This document shows positions 1 to 21,857 of a stretch of 64,000 bases of DNA, piece after piece. The notes under the pieces were generated by a model that was not told the DNA's origin, ran no database searches, and saw nothing but the letters and a program-made list of their open reading frames with translations. Each line of letters begins with the position of its first letter. The first letter of the stretch is position 1. Source of the stretch: Amoebidium appalachense (lineage: Eukaryota; Ichthyosporea); contig CAVNZM010000007.1 in the NCBI GenBank assembly GCA_963693365.1, positions 4,278,001-4,342,000 on the forward strand. The letters are read 5' to 3'. A program made the translations under genes and the position numbers.

Positions 1-30
1 GGGGGGGGGGGGGGGGAGAGAGAGAGAGAT
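1..30. repeat. G16-(AG)7 at the left edge
   Basis: The window opens inside a poly-G run followed by (AG)n. Position 1 falling inside a homopolymer would fit a contig end, but a chance cut cannot be excluded. Confidence 0.85.
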
Positions 31-545
31 TTTGGCTCAGTGACAGGTGAACCCGCATGCCTATATTTGGCTGTATCTAAAAATTAATCGCGCACGTGCC
101 TAGCTTATTTTGGCTGTCTCAGAGACCAATTCATCCAGATGCATCAAGCATGCCTCTATATGGCTACCCATGGCCTAGCCACGGGGCTCACTATTGTCAT
201 TCAGAAGTGTGCAAGATGTGCACCGACCCAATACAAAAGTACACGTGCCAATATCAACACGGCCACATACCGCAATCATCATGTAAGCCGGCCAGCTATA
301 TATGACATGCGTGTTAATCTTTGGGCTTTGCTTAACCCCAAAACGTATAATGGATCCATTTAAACACAAGCCTATAGACAAACAGGTATGCACAGGCTAC
401 TTGCCAACGCTGCAATCCTAATATCAGCACCCACCACCTACAGTCCGTGCCAACATATCACATGCAGTTCAAGTGATACTCCACCCCATTTACACCTAAT
501 TTTCGGTGTTTTTATGCTATCCCACATAAAATCACCGCGCCATAC

Positions 546-1360
546 CTACTCCTTTTTTGAAAATTGCTTGAAGAAGGCAGCGCCGTTTGCCTGCACGGCT
601 ATCACCAGACCCTTTGTATCAATCTCCCCCTCCTCTGTCACCACCATCAACTCGGGTATGCTCCCCACCTGGAAGTGGTCCACCACTAGCTCCCGGCCGC
701 CCGGTACGGGAACCACAAGCCAATTGCCGTGCGCCTCCTGTAACCAGAAAAGGAAACACGGTGTCAGAAGGTGGCACGCATTACTTGGTTTGGGTCATGG
801 CTTGGTTTGGCCAAATTTGAACACACGTGTAAACCATATTTAGCTTGAACAGAGCCCATAACTAAGGGGGGTTCCTATGGCGCCACAAAAGAAAGAGGAG
901 GTAGAAGCCCGTGTTACAAAAAGATGGTAAGTATGTGCGTGGCATATCACAGTCTAATGCGGGTTGATTTCGTCTCGTGCATGCAACAGCCACCAGCAGT
1001 CACAGTTACACAATAGACTCGATTAACCACCGGTTCCGGTCTTACCTTTCATCTTCCATATAAATTACTATCTCCCTCATCATATCCCCCCCCCCCCCCC
1101 CCCCCCCCCCCTCTCGCCTTCTCCCTCCCCGCCCCTCCCCCCCCCCCCCCCCCCCACCTCTCCCATCTCACCCCCTCCCCTTCCCCACAAACACACACAC
1201 ACACACACCTCCCCCTCGTGTCTCCAGGGCACCTCCCAACCACCACCTCCACCCCAGCACTCATTGTCTCCTTCCCTCGACCACGTGCAATTCTTCCCCC
1301 TTCTTCTTAGGCTCACAACAGCGGAGAGTAGAGAAAGCCCCCCCCCCCCCCCCCCCCCCC

Positions 1361-1411
<51 letters not shown>

Positions 1412-1548
1412 ACAAAAAAAATAAATACAATCCGTGCAAAAGCGTATTCCACATTCATGAGATAGATGTAAGATGGTAAGCTAGTCCTTTTTGCTTCTTC
1501 TCCTCCTCTTTCTTTCATTCGCCTTTTTTTTTTTTTTTTGGTGGTGGT

Positions 1549-1605
<57 letters not shown>

Positions 1606-3070
1606 AGGGGGGGGGGGGGGGGGGGGGGGGGGCGGGATGTGTGTGACTGGGGGAGGAAGGGAAAAGGCGGGCCAGGGGGGGGGGGGGGGAGGTGTTAGGA
1701 GCTTTCGAGACAACCGTACCAGAAGAACACAAAGTGAGCCCGGAGGTGGGCAGCCTGTACGTGCCTGTCACAGTGCCCCTACGTGCACACATGAGTGCCA
1801 TGGTTCTGATATTAGGCCTTAAAGACCACACACGCACCTTCATGTATTCAATCATTGCCGCCTCATCCTTATCACAGCTCAGGAACACAACCTCCACAGC
1901 CTCCCCAGCGGCCTTAAGTTCCTCATAGACACTCTTAAGGGTGGGCGTGAACGCACGGCAGGGTGGGCACCAGTGTGCACTGCAATAGACCAGAACCTGA
2001 GGTGTGTGCAGGCCACCGGGGTTAGATGTTGCTGAGAGCATGATGTGGCAAAAACAAAGAGGAATAACAGGTACTCTTCTAGCGTGTTGAGTAGGTGAAC
2101 CAAGGAGTCAAAATAAAAGAAAAAAATAAATGGCAACTCAGTGAAATGTGCAAATGGTGCTGAACGGGAAGCAAGGGATAGACCGCGAACCAAGAGAATG
2201 AGGGTGATGATGCAACAGCCTGAGGCCTGAATGTTTCTTTTGTTTGTTTAAGTGTGAGTGTGTGCGTGTGTTTGTATGTGTGTGTGTGTGTGTGTGTGCG
2301 AGGAGTTGGTGGGTGGGTGGGGGTGAGGGTGGAAGGTGGGGTTGGATTTATTTCCGGTAGAATGTGGTATTTGGAGATACAAAACGTTCCGGGGGCAGGG
2401 GGGGGGGGAGGGGGGGGGGGGAGGGGGGGGGGGGGGAGGGGGGGGGGGGGGGGGGGGGGAGGGGGGGGGGATGAGAGAAAGCTTGCCAAGATTGTCCACC
2501 CGTAGACGTTGATTGTAAATGCTTATCATTGACAAAGGTACAATATTTGAGGATGGAACCAAGTGTGCGAATGTGTCTTTATGTGTTTGCCTGCACAAAA
2601 TTCCCTGTCAGGTACAAAAAACTCACAACGACATAGTGCTGCGCAAAAATAACTGGCACATCGAGAGCCTGCAAACCCCCCCCTTCCCCCCCCCCCCGCC
2701 CTGCCCCTCCCCCTTTTCATCTTCCTCTCCTCCTATCCATCGCCCAGCCATTCGTTAACTCACCACGCACGCACAACAGACACGCAGCACTCAAGGCTTA
2801 GCGCTACAGCCGCCTCGCCCGAGCCTTTCACAGTTCATTTCTCCAGCAGTTCCTAGCATTGATCTCCTACAACCAGCGCTTTTTCCGCCATGTAATACCC
2901 TATAGATCTATACCCGTGAATCACTCCAGCTTTGCATTCGAACCACCTTGTCACACATGATGTGCAAGGCCACCTACCGTTTTCCCTCCGAGGCTCTCCT
3001 CGGCGTCCACGTCCTGCAGCTTGCCGTTAACAAGGCGCTTCAGCGGCTTGTCGGCAAAAAACTTGGCCAT
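546..3070 (-). CDS. Tryparedoxin/nucleoredoxin-like thioredoxin-fold protein, 3 exons
   Basis: Exons on the minus strand are 3070-2978, 1996-1838 and 737-546 (stop TAG at 548-546), all phase 0, with donors GTAGGT and GTGCGT and acceptors CTCAG and TTACAG. The 147-aa product begins MAKFFADKPLKRLVNGK. It carries the redox motif WCPPC at residues 40-44, followed by RAFTP, as in tryparedoxins and nucleoredoxins. Exon 3 supplies the second half of the fold: NWLVVPV at 89-95 and the cis-proline motif SIPEL at 110-114. Length matches single-domain tryparedoxins (about 145 aa). Known family role: thiol-disulfide exchange in the cytosol or nucleus; CPPC is the tryparedoxin/nucleoredoxin variant, not the CGPC of classical thioredoxin. 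I see no signal peptide. The second intron (1.1 kb) is almost wholly poly-C, CA, GT and poly-G. Family assignment is firm; the exact ortholog is not. Confidence 0.88.
1087..1208. repeat. Poly-C tracts and short (CA)n in tryparedoxin-like intron 2
   Basis: Two C runs (about 1087-1111 and 1138-1155) are followed by pyrimidine-rich sequence and a (CA)n tract at 1192-1208. All lie within the second intron of the tryparedoxin-like gene. Confidence 0.9.
1338..1408. repeat. C24 followed by (CA)22
   Basis: A run of C (1338-1361) passes directly into a (CA)n array (1364-1408). This is a clear example of the Cn-then-(CA)n order seen throughout the window. Confidence 0.95.
1524..1689. repeat. T16-(GGT)-(GT)n-Gn composite
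   Basis: Poly-T (1524-1539) is followed by GGT triplets, a long (GT)n (about 1549-1603), G27 (1606-1632) and, after a short spacer, another G14 (1676-1689). It is the complementary orientation of the C-then-CA composite. Confidence 0.95.
2252..2470. repeat. (GT)n followed by interrupted poly-G, intron 1 of tryparedoxin-like gene
   Basis: (GT)n at about 2272-2298 is followed 100 bases later by a G-rich block (2399-2470) interrupted only by single A bases. It lies between exons 1 and 2 of the tryparedoxin-like gene. Confidence 0.9.
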
Positions 3071-4547
<1,477 letters not shown>

Positions 4548-5917
4548 CTAGTTGCAACCACACTTGGAGCCACAGCCACCGCCAGAACTTGGGGTGGCCT
4601 TTGACTTCGGCTTAAGCTCCGTCTTTTCGGTCTCCGGCCTCACCTCAACCTCTGCATACGGTCAAAATGTGTTAGAGGCACGGGCTCCTTTTAATATGGA
4701 ACTCCAATCCATGTCCCAAGCCGGCCCTCTTAACACACTTCATTACCTGTTGAACATCTCTTCGGCTATCAAACACCCGCCTGACCCCCCTTCCCCCGCC
4801 CCCCCCCCCCTCCCCCCCCCCCCCCCTCCTACCTCACCAGGCTCTCCGAAAGTACACACAACCACACGTGCGCGCTAACTCCCGTGCACACACGTGCACC
4901 CGGGCTTCTGTTTCTTAATTTCGTTTTTCAAACGCCCTCGAACCACGTGCAACTGTGCCACCACATTGTTGTGTTACAAGGATGAACCACAACCACATGC
5001 TACACCACCATTCTGTGCACACCCTCTGTCTGCCTACACCACACCCAGAAAGCAGCTGCCAGTTGCTGCCTTACTAGCCACACCAAGAAACACACCTGTA
5101 TGAGTATTATTATGGACATTAACAACACCAACCCCCCTCCCCCTCTCCCCCCCCCCCCCCCCCCTCCCTTCGCTCCCTCAGCCCCCCTTCTCCTCCGGCC
5201 CGCCCCACACACGCTGTCCTTAGTTTATAAACATTTCTATCCTCGCTCATCAGGTGTGCACTCCTAGTAATGGTTAATAAAAGAATCAGGAACTATCAAA
5301 ATCGGACCGCCTATATCCTCCTCCACCCCCTTCTCCCCCTTCCCCAACCCTCCCCCTCCCCTTTCTCCCCACCCCCACCCCCTCGTATCCCCCTCCGGCT
5401 CGGGTTCACCCTCCACCCCATCACCATCACGACGACCCCACCTCCCTCCCCACAATCACTGATCACACTAACGACACTTACTGTATGTGCCCTTCTCCGT
5501 CTTCCTTGCCTGCACCACGTTCTGGCGAATAAACACTGCCACATCCTCACCGTACTTGATCATCTGTTAAGAACACACACCGTTAGTTGCGTGATGTGAT
5601 CCAACCAGGTACATGCAGAGGTAGAACGATAAAACGTATAATGGCTTACTCCCCCCCCCCACCCCCTTCTTCTCTCTCTCTCTCTCTCTTCCCCCTCCCC
5701 CCCCTCAAAAAAAAAACCGACCCAACCATGACACACACTTTTGATGGCAGCTGGGATGGGCCCCTGCGTTTTTCTTTTCCGACCGCTGCAAACTGACTCC
5801 AAGTATTTGTTGGGATAGTGCAATGGTTTGGGCCAAGAACATAAACGGTCGACAAATATAGACTCCCAGAGCCCCCCCCCCCCCCCCTCCCCCCCTCCCC
5901 CTCCCCCTCCCCCTCCC

Positions 5918-5964
<47 letters not shown>

Positions 5965-6450
5965 AAAACAAAAAAAAAACCATGTGTGTGAAAGGGAACA
6001 CAATCACCACCCACCTGCTGTATCTTTGTGGCGTCTGTCTCTGCCGCATTCTTCTTGAACTCAGTCTTGATTTTATTCCTGGACGCTAAGGAGAAGCTGT
6101 CAGCAAACTCCAACGGAATCAACCATGTAAGGTGCAGAGCAAAACACTTACTTGAACAGATTGCACTAAGCACACACACAGGACATGGCAAAAAAGAGAG
6201 AGAATGGTAAGAGGACGGGCGCACTGCACAACACTGAAACGCACACATAGGTGGCCCATAGCCTCTGTCAGTAAGAGAAGCCAACCTGCTGTATAAACAC
6301 GACTTTGTGTTCGACACCCTCACTTCACCAGCCAACACCCAACCTAGCTGAGTCTATAATCTCTCGTCTGCCAAGGCCCCACACTCTTCCCACCTCTTCG
6401 TCCAATAGAGGAGCCCCCCCCCCCCCCCCCCCCCGACACCACCACCGCCA

Positions 6451-6496
<46 letters not shown>

Positions 6497-7476
6497 CACT
6501 CACTCACTACGCCCCATCCCACCGCCTCCAACCGCCTCCACCCGCCCATCCACACCCACACACCTCCACCATCGCAAGTCCTATATCAACCCGAAGAAAA
6601 TACCCCGCTCCTACTCTCCCTCCCCAACATAAAAATTTGAGCCTAAATCACTTTCTCGTGTGCAGGTAATCATCACATGCAACCCCAAATGCTTGAAAAA
6701 TGTTTATGCACTGACTACCTCACCTCCCTCCCCCCTCCTCCCCCCCCCCCCCCCCCCCCGCTCCCCCTCTCCCTCCCCCCTTCCTCACACGCCTCCCATG
6801 ACACACACACCACCATCACAGTGAAACCCTTGCACCCCCCCACACACACATGCACCCACACACACGCACGCACATATACTCACGCAAGCATGCACACACA
6901 CATACACACGCACAGACACACACACACCCACACACACACGGACAAGCACACACACCTTGCCAATCTCAGACTTCTTTCAAAATTCATAGCAAAACTGTAC
7001 ATCTTAGCTATCAAGGCTGGCAAACTTACCACAGGTGAATGTAAGTAATGTTGAGTGGTTGTGGCTTGCACTGCAAAGTGTACAACAATGCAAAACGACT
7101 CTTTCTATAATGGTACAGAGGGGATGACATGTGTGGTTATCCGTACAGGTGTTAAGTATGGGTTTGATGCAACCCCTCCTCCCGCCCCTCCCCCCCCCCC
7201 CCCCCCCCCCCCTCCCCCCCCCTCCTCCCCCCAATCCACCCCCCCTTTCCAACCTACCTACCCACCCACCCACACCCTAACCCTCGTACTCTTGAAATCC
7301 TCGTCCACAAAAATAGTTACTGGTCAAAGCACCACTCCAGGAAAAAGACACACATAACCCACACAGAGACACTTACCCAGCAAAACGGAAGCGTCGTTCT
7401 TGAAAGCTGCGGCCCTAGCGCGCAGCAAAGCCCGGTAACAGGTCAGTGCCCGTGAGGTGAGCTCCGCAGTTGCCAT
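4548..7476 (-). CDS. LYRM7: LYRM7/MZM1-like mitochondrial complex III assembly factor, 4 exons
   Basis: Exons on the minus strand: 7476-7377, 6085-6015, 5563-5482, 4651-4548 (stop TAG). Splice phases (1, 0, 1) are mutually consistent, giving 118 aa. Residues 1-34 form the LYR helix (CYRALLR at 13-19, then FKNDASVLL). Exon 2 gives SRNKIKTEFKKN and the acidic ETDATKIQQ; exon 3 gives KYGEDVAVFIRQNVVQ. This order (FKND, KI-EFK-N, ET-KI, hydrophobic helix with V-Q) matches LYRM7. Known role: matrix chaperone that stabilises the Rieske Fe-S protein before its insertion into complex III. Oddity: the C-terminus is a Gly-rich, Cys-rich tail, GGGCGSKCGCN, with Cys at 111, 115 and 117. I know of no such tail in animal or yeast LYRM7. 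Other LYR-family members are possible, but the exon-by-exon match favours LYRM7. Confidence 0.87.
4790..5450. repeat. Pyrimidine-rich intron 3 of LYRM7
   Basis: C-rich stretches at about 4800-4830, 5132-5175 and 5320-5450 fill the intron between LYRM7 exons 3 and 4. No additional exon is seen. Confidence 0.8.
5651..5980. repeat. C-rich, (CT)n and C-then-(CA)n-then-A composite in LYRM7 intron 2
   Basis: C10 and (CT)n lie at about 5651-5718. A C/T block at 5871-5920 passes into (CA)n (about 5921-5960) and then into A-rich sequence at 5961-5980. Confidence 0.92.
6415..7275. repeat. Simple-repeat blocks in LYRM7 intron 1
   Basis: Poly-C then (CA)n lies at 6415-6495. C-rich sequence at 6722-6780 and degenerate (CA)n at 6840-6955 follow. 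Poly-C with T interruptions lies at 7180-7275. They fill the 1.3-kb intron between exons 1 and 2. Confidence 0.9.
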
Positions 7477-7756
7477 GTTAGGGGGGAGAGTGTGCACCTG
7501 TAAGAGCAGGCTGCGAAACCAAAACAACCTAAGTAATAGTGGGCGTGAAGGGTGTAGAACTGCTGGGGTATATGTAGGCTGCTATTACAATAGCTGTCTG
7601 TTGTGCTGTGCTTCCTTTACGTGTACCCTATGGGGCTATGGTAGCTCTACTGTAGGTTTGTTGCGAACGTTACATACTGGCCCCAGCTGCTGCATTGTCC
7701 CGCGTGGCACTCCTCGCGAGTCGGTCGCGAGTGGCGGAGGCTGGTGTGACGTATTT

Positions 7757-7764
7757 TGACGTCA
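7757..7764. promoter_or_regulatory. CRE-like palindrome TGACGTCA upstream of LYRM7
   Basis: A perfect TGACGTCA palindrome lies 281 bases upstream of the LYRM7 start codon. A half site, TGACG, sits about 10 bases away at 7747-7751. TGACGTCA is the classical bZIP (CREB/ATF) site. Whether it works here is inference from position only; an 8-mer also occurs by chance about once per 65 kb. Confidence 0.25.
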
Positions 7765-8011
7765 TAGGCCTATAATTAGCAGAATTGCACCTCATGGTGT
7801 GCTATTTTTGGACAAATCATGGGGGCCAGGGCTCAGGGGTATTTCGTAATATCACAAAGATTGCGCGCCAAAAGGCGAAGTGACCAACCAGTGTCTCGTG
7901 ACTGCAGTCGTGGGTGTGTGTGCGTGTGTGTGCTGTGTGTGTGTGCGGCATACACTGCCAGTTGTCGGTGCTTGTTTTCCCGCTACCAGTGTTTCAACAG
8001 TTGTTGATAGC

Positions 8012-8611
8012 TTATGGCATCCAAATATTCTGAATAATCCCGACTAGTGTGCAGGCGTCACGAGGGCGAAGGCCATGCTGCAAAAACCAAAGGAGTTGTT
8101 GTATAAGCTGACACATCCTGGTAGAACAGGCAACATTGGTGGTGCCTGCCGGTAATGGTGGTGAAAACTCGAGGCTATACGTTTTTTGAAATGATTGTGG
8201 CGGTAAATTATTTGCCACTGTAACATTTCTTGCAGTAGTTTTGTAAAACTCCTCCTTCTCGTTGTAGGCACTGTCCTCAAGCAAATTGCCGGGCACATCT
8301 AAACACCGCGAGTCCTGTTGAATCGACCGAGGTTGTGGCTGATGGGACAGCCTAGACCCTTCACGTTGGTACAGAGACAGAGGCCAGACCGTTGTGTTAC
8401 CCTTGGCGGGGGCTTCACTTTCTGAAATGAAAGCCCTTGTTAGCAGTCTGGGGCTAAGAGCCTGCCAGAGGTAAGCCGTGAGTGGATGCCCTCTATATTC
8501 CTCTCGTTCTGCTAACACCGGCATGCATGCCATATCTACACCCGTGGACGTACAGACACCTTTTGCTGGAGAACAAGGCGTCTTTGCATGCAAGAAGAGA
8601 AATTCTGGCAC
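8012..8611 (-). CDS. Hypothetical 199-codon ORF, status doubtful
   Basis: An uninterrupted minus-strand ORF of 199 codons with mixed, non-repetitive composition. That is unusual here, because most long frames in this window are microsatellite translations. It begins MPEFLFLHAKTPCSPAK and is rich in Ser, Pro and Gln. I recognise no domain, transmembrane segment or motif. It sits between the LYRM7 5' end and the RSM22 5' region, with no clear partner exon. It could be a small intronless gene, an exon of something larger, or a chance frame. No function is proposed. Confidence 0.2.
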   Translation of the reverse strand: MPEFLFLHAKTPCSPAKGVCTSTGVDMACMPVLAEREEYRGHPLTAYLWQALSPRLLTRAFISESEAPAKGNTTVWPLSLYQREGSRLSHQPQPRSIQQDSRCLDVPGNLLEDSAYNEKEEFYKTTARNVTVANNLPPQSFQKTYSLEFSPPLPAGTTNVACSTRMCQLIQQLLWFLQHGLRPRDACTLVGIIQNIWMP

Positions 8612-9010
8612 ACAAACTAGATAAATTCAGACTAACTGAACAATTGCAGCCTTGTTTTTTTTTTTTGCACATCTTAAAGTGAACACATGTGGTTAAGTGC
8701 TGACACGCAAAAACGTTACAGTCACGTAATTACAACCACAAGCCTGCTTTACAGAGGCTTGCATACACTTTTGTTTGTGTACACATCGTGGAAAAGACAA
8801 GGAGGAGAAGGAGGTGGTCGAGAATGAAAATATATTTAGGAGTGGCGGGGAGAGGGGCGTGACTGGAAACAGAGGGGAGGGTTGGAGCTGAGAGATATGT
8901 AAAGAAAAACGACCTGGGCAGACCAAAAAGGGATATGAGAGTTAGAAACAACTGACGTTGCAACGGCACAGACTCTGTGTGCACATATACGCTCATGCCC
9001 GCTGTGCCAC

Positions 9011-9540
<530 letters not shown>

Positions 9541-9970
9541 CAAGCCCTTGAGTCTGCATGTTCTTTGCTAGTTTTAGGCTAGATATTAAGCAGCACATCT
9601 AATGCAAATCAACTTCCCCTTTTCTATCTGCTTTTTGTCGAAAAGCATGGTATTATTCAGTTAGTTTCACTTCATTTTCGCCCGTGAAATGATCTTTGTC
9701 TTCCTGCCGTTTTTTGCTTTCATGACATCACACCAACCCTTTTCTTCCTCCGCTCTCCAACCACCCACTCTTCCGAAGAGTCTTCCATCATCCAGTTATC
9801 TCCTATCTCCATTTCTTTTTTTCTTCTTGCAACCACCATTCCTTCTCCTCCCTGCTAACAGGCTCACCATCCAGACGGCTGTTCCACGGCGGTGTTGTCT
9901 GCCTACAGCCACGTGCTGTCCAGCGCCCACCAGTCACTGTGGCCCAGACAAAAGGTCCCTATCCACCCTT

Positions 9971-10075
9971 CCTCCCCCCCCCCCCCCCCCCCCTTCTTGG
10001 GGGGGGGGGGGGGGGGTGCACCATCACCACTCCAAAAAGAAGGGAGGGAGGGGGGGGGGGGGGGGGGGGGGGAAC
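9971..10075. repeat. C-run / G-run inverted pair plus second poly-G
   Basis: About 17 C (9975-9992), the spacer TTCTT and about 19 G (9998-10016) form a perfect potential hairpin. About 25 G follow at 10047-10072. Confidence 0.9.
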
Positions 10076-10426
10076 AAAAGAAAGAGGGAAAAGGATGAAG
10101 ATGAAAGAGGGGAAATAAAGGCAGGAAGCGAGAAATTGAAAAGTGAAAACGACAAAGAGAAAAGGGAAAATAGAGAAGAACTAAAAAAAAAAAAAAGAAA
10201 GTATGAAAGAAGAAAAGGAAAAGCGAACAAGGGACCCCAAAGGTTATCCCCTCCTCCCTCTCTCCCCCCTCCATTCCCCAAACGCCTCTCCCCCCATCCT
10301 TTGCCTCTTTAGGAACCATCCCCTTTACACTTGCATCAATGGGGGTGTTGGTTTCTGGCCTCCCTCTGCCATGTAGCCTCACCCTTTGTGTGCACCGTGC
10401 CTCGGCAAAGAGCTCTCTCTGCCTCC

Positions 10427-10457
<31 letters not shown>

Positions 10458-10488
10458 ACCCCCCGCCTCCCCGATTGCCTCCCTGCCT

Positions 10489-10531
<43 letters not shown>

Positions 10532-10595
10532 CATACGCACACACACACGCACACGCACACACACACACAGACACACACACTAACACACACACACG
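10427..10595. repeat. Poly-C then (CA)n
   Basis: About 27 C with one interruption are followed by C-rich sequence and then (CA)n with CG interruptions (10491-10593). Confidence 0.93.
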
Positions 10596-10828
10596 CTCAT
10601 CCACTTTATTTAGGATGGAGCATTCTTAGGCACCCAGAACATATGATCATCACTGATGGCGAAATTTCTTCTGCTGGTTATTTGCATGGTTTCATTTCAC
10701 CTGCGGTTTCTTTTTTGCTTTGCCAAGCCCATATAAGTAATCGAGCATGTTCAACACAGAGCACATCAACCCAATACCAAACCACATTTGCCATTACCGC
10801 CTGCTCACCCACGGCACCACACTTGCAG

Positions 10829-19468
<8,640 letters not shown>

Positions 19469-20536
19469 GCGCTGGTTTCTTGAGCATGAACAAATACAGG
19501 AATGGAGTTCTATTTTTTTTTTTTTTTTTTTTTTTGGGGGGGGGGGGGGGGGGGTTAAGACTGTTTGGTTTCTGGCATGGATTGATAGGCAGTGGCTGGT
19601 GGTTGCAGTAGGGAATGGTGTGGCCATATATGGACAAAGGAGTGGGCATATGCTGAGAATAGTTAAAGTAGGGAGGCAGTGTGGGTACATGATCTACATC
19701 GAATAAAGCAACTGCCATACATAGACACGTGTGGTCTGTACTAAGTGACGAGATAAGGGGAATGAGTATGCGCGTATTTTGGCTGGTCGTTCCTTTTTTT
19801 CTTTTTTTTTTTGCTTTCATTTGTCTTTGTTGTCGTTTCCGTGTGTCGGTTGATGATGGTTACCCGAACGGCTAATGTTAGAAGTTGGGGGGGGGGGGGG
19901 GGGGGGGGGGGGTAAGTATATGAGGCTGTGACTAGATTGATTGTCAATGCAGGCAGGGTTTGTACCCGGCCCCATGTGCATGTACGGTATGAATGAGGCA
20001 ATAAAGGCACAGTGGTGTATGTGTTCACTCACAGCAAGTGCTGTCTGTATCCTCCCTCCTTTTTCAGCCTTACCTGTGCCATCACCCTCACTGTTGCTTC
20101 CTGCTGGATCATCCCCCCTCCCCCCCCTCCGCCCTCCGCTGCCGCCTGTCCCCCATCTGGGCCTGTGCTTTCGGCCCTACTTACACCTTTCTGGACCTGC
20201 TCTCTCTCGAACCTGAACCCGTTAATGTGAAAGCCCAACGACGTACTGTTGTGTATAGGCCCCGGCTTTGCTCTTGTATGTGCCTTACGCATGGCCCCGT
20301 TGGCACCACTGTTCGGACAAGTGCCTGTGTTGGGCTATTATAATAGATTTTCTGGGTTAATTAGAACTTATACCCCCCGTTTTTTTTAACCGGGCCCGCA
20401 CCAGGTCCTTCCCGAATATTTATTCCAAGGTGACACTGCTCGACTTGGGTCAGTTGCTGCTACAAAGTCACAGCACTAGTGCATCTTCGAACTCCCCGTC
20501 GTTTTTTTGCTATTACCGGTTTTTCCCTTTTTTGGG

Positions 20537-20584
<48 letters not shown>

Positions 20585-21857
20585 GTTGTTGGAGCTGTGC
20601 ATGGGGTTTGATATATTTGTGGGCAATTGTCGTGTGTGGGGCTTTGTGCATTCATATGCTTGGCCATGGGTGCATGTATACGTGGACGACATCACAAGGG
20701 TGTTTGCAAGACTTAGTTCTTGCTGCCATGCCAAGGCGCTGTACTCAGGTGTTTTCTGAGTAGCCAGCGGTCACATAACGGATGACATGATCGCGCGTAC
20801 ATTTGCTGTGGGGACGGGATTATCAAATAAAGAAAGGTCATGCCGGAAAATGCCAGTCTTGGGGGTGGGGGGGGCGCTGTGGCACTGCGCCGGACCCCAA
20901 AGGCGCAGCAAAAGGGGGAGGCCGTACCCCCAGGGGGGTTGGTGGTACCGGGGGGTGGTCATGGTTTTTTTTTTCTTTTCCTTTTTTTTTTTTTTTTTTT
21001 TTTTTTTGTGGGGGGGGGGGGGGGGGGGGGGGGGCATTGTTGGGTCGTTTTTGGGAGGTCGGTTCATGGGTGGTTTTCCCCCTATCGCCCACCCCGATTT
21101 GTGTGATTGGTGTTCAACTGAAGCATTTCATATTCTAATCGTAAAACGATAGATTTAGAAAGCAAGAAGTTGAATCTTCATTCGCGGATACTTAAAGTCT
21201 ACCCGAAACAGATATTAAATTTATAGTCTTCATACTTAATTAAACTTATGCTTTCACCTCTTCCAGCTGAAAGAGGGCCGGGACATTCGAAGTTTACCAG
21301 AAGCTAAATTTCACCTGAGCGACCACGAATAGCAGCTTATCTCCACGTCAGCAAGCCTTCACTTCTCCGAAAAAAAAAAAAGGGTATTGAATAAGTACAG
21401 TACCAAGGTGCACTCTAAATTTTCCCAGCCACTGCTAATGCTAAAGTTGGTTAACTCAGAGCCTATGTATGCCATTGGTCACGGTACCTCAATCTGCCGT
21501 AGCGAATACTACAGGGCGCGCCGCCAACCTGTTCATATGATATGGGTGGGCTATAACCGTTCAGTCTGTCTAATTTTGCCAACAGCAGAGTACATGAGCA
21601 GGTACTTTTCTGAGTCCCTGTTGCACTATAATAACTTTGACGATATTTTCATTGTCCTCCACCTGCGGGTGCATGGACAGCCATCGTGTCCAGCACAGAC
21701 GGCTCCACATGCCCGCCTAACCCAGTACCTGTTGGTGGTTTCTCCAGACCTTCATGCCTCTCAAATACATCCCCTGTATTCAACGTCCCCTTTCCCTTCT
21801 CATACAGGCTCTTGGAGGGTCTTTCTATGCCGCTAATAAACGTTAACATGGCTAGCT
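19469..21857. other. Intergenic, RSM22 3' end to membrane-protein 3' end
   Basis: Convergent interval between two genes. It holds the RSM22 3' UTR, T-then-G composites at 19509-19554 and 20941-21034, and G-runs at 19887-19911 and 20538-20581. No ORF here has protein-like composition that I would defend. Confidence 0.7.
19702..19707 (+). promoter_or_regulatory. Candidate RSM22 polyadenylation signal AATAAA
   Basis: AATAAA lies 234 bases after the RSM22 stop codon. It is the first plus-strand copy downstream of the stop that I noted. Use by this organism's cleavage machinery is assumed from general eukaryotic practice. Confidence 0.4.
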
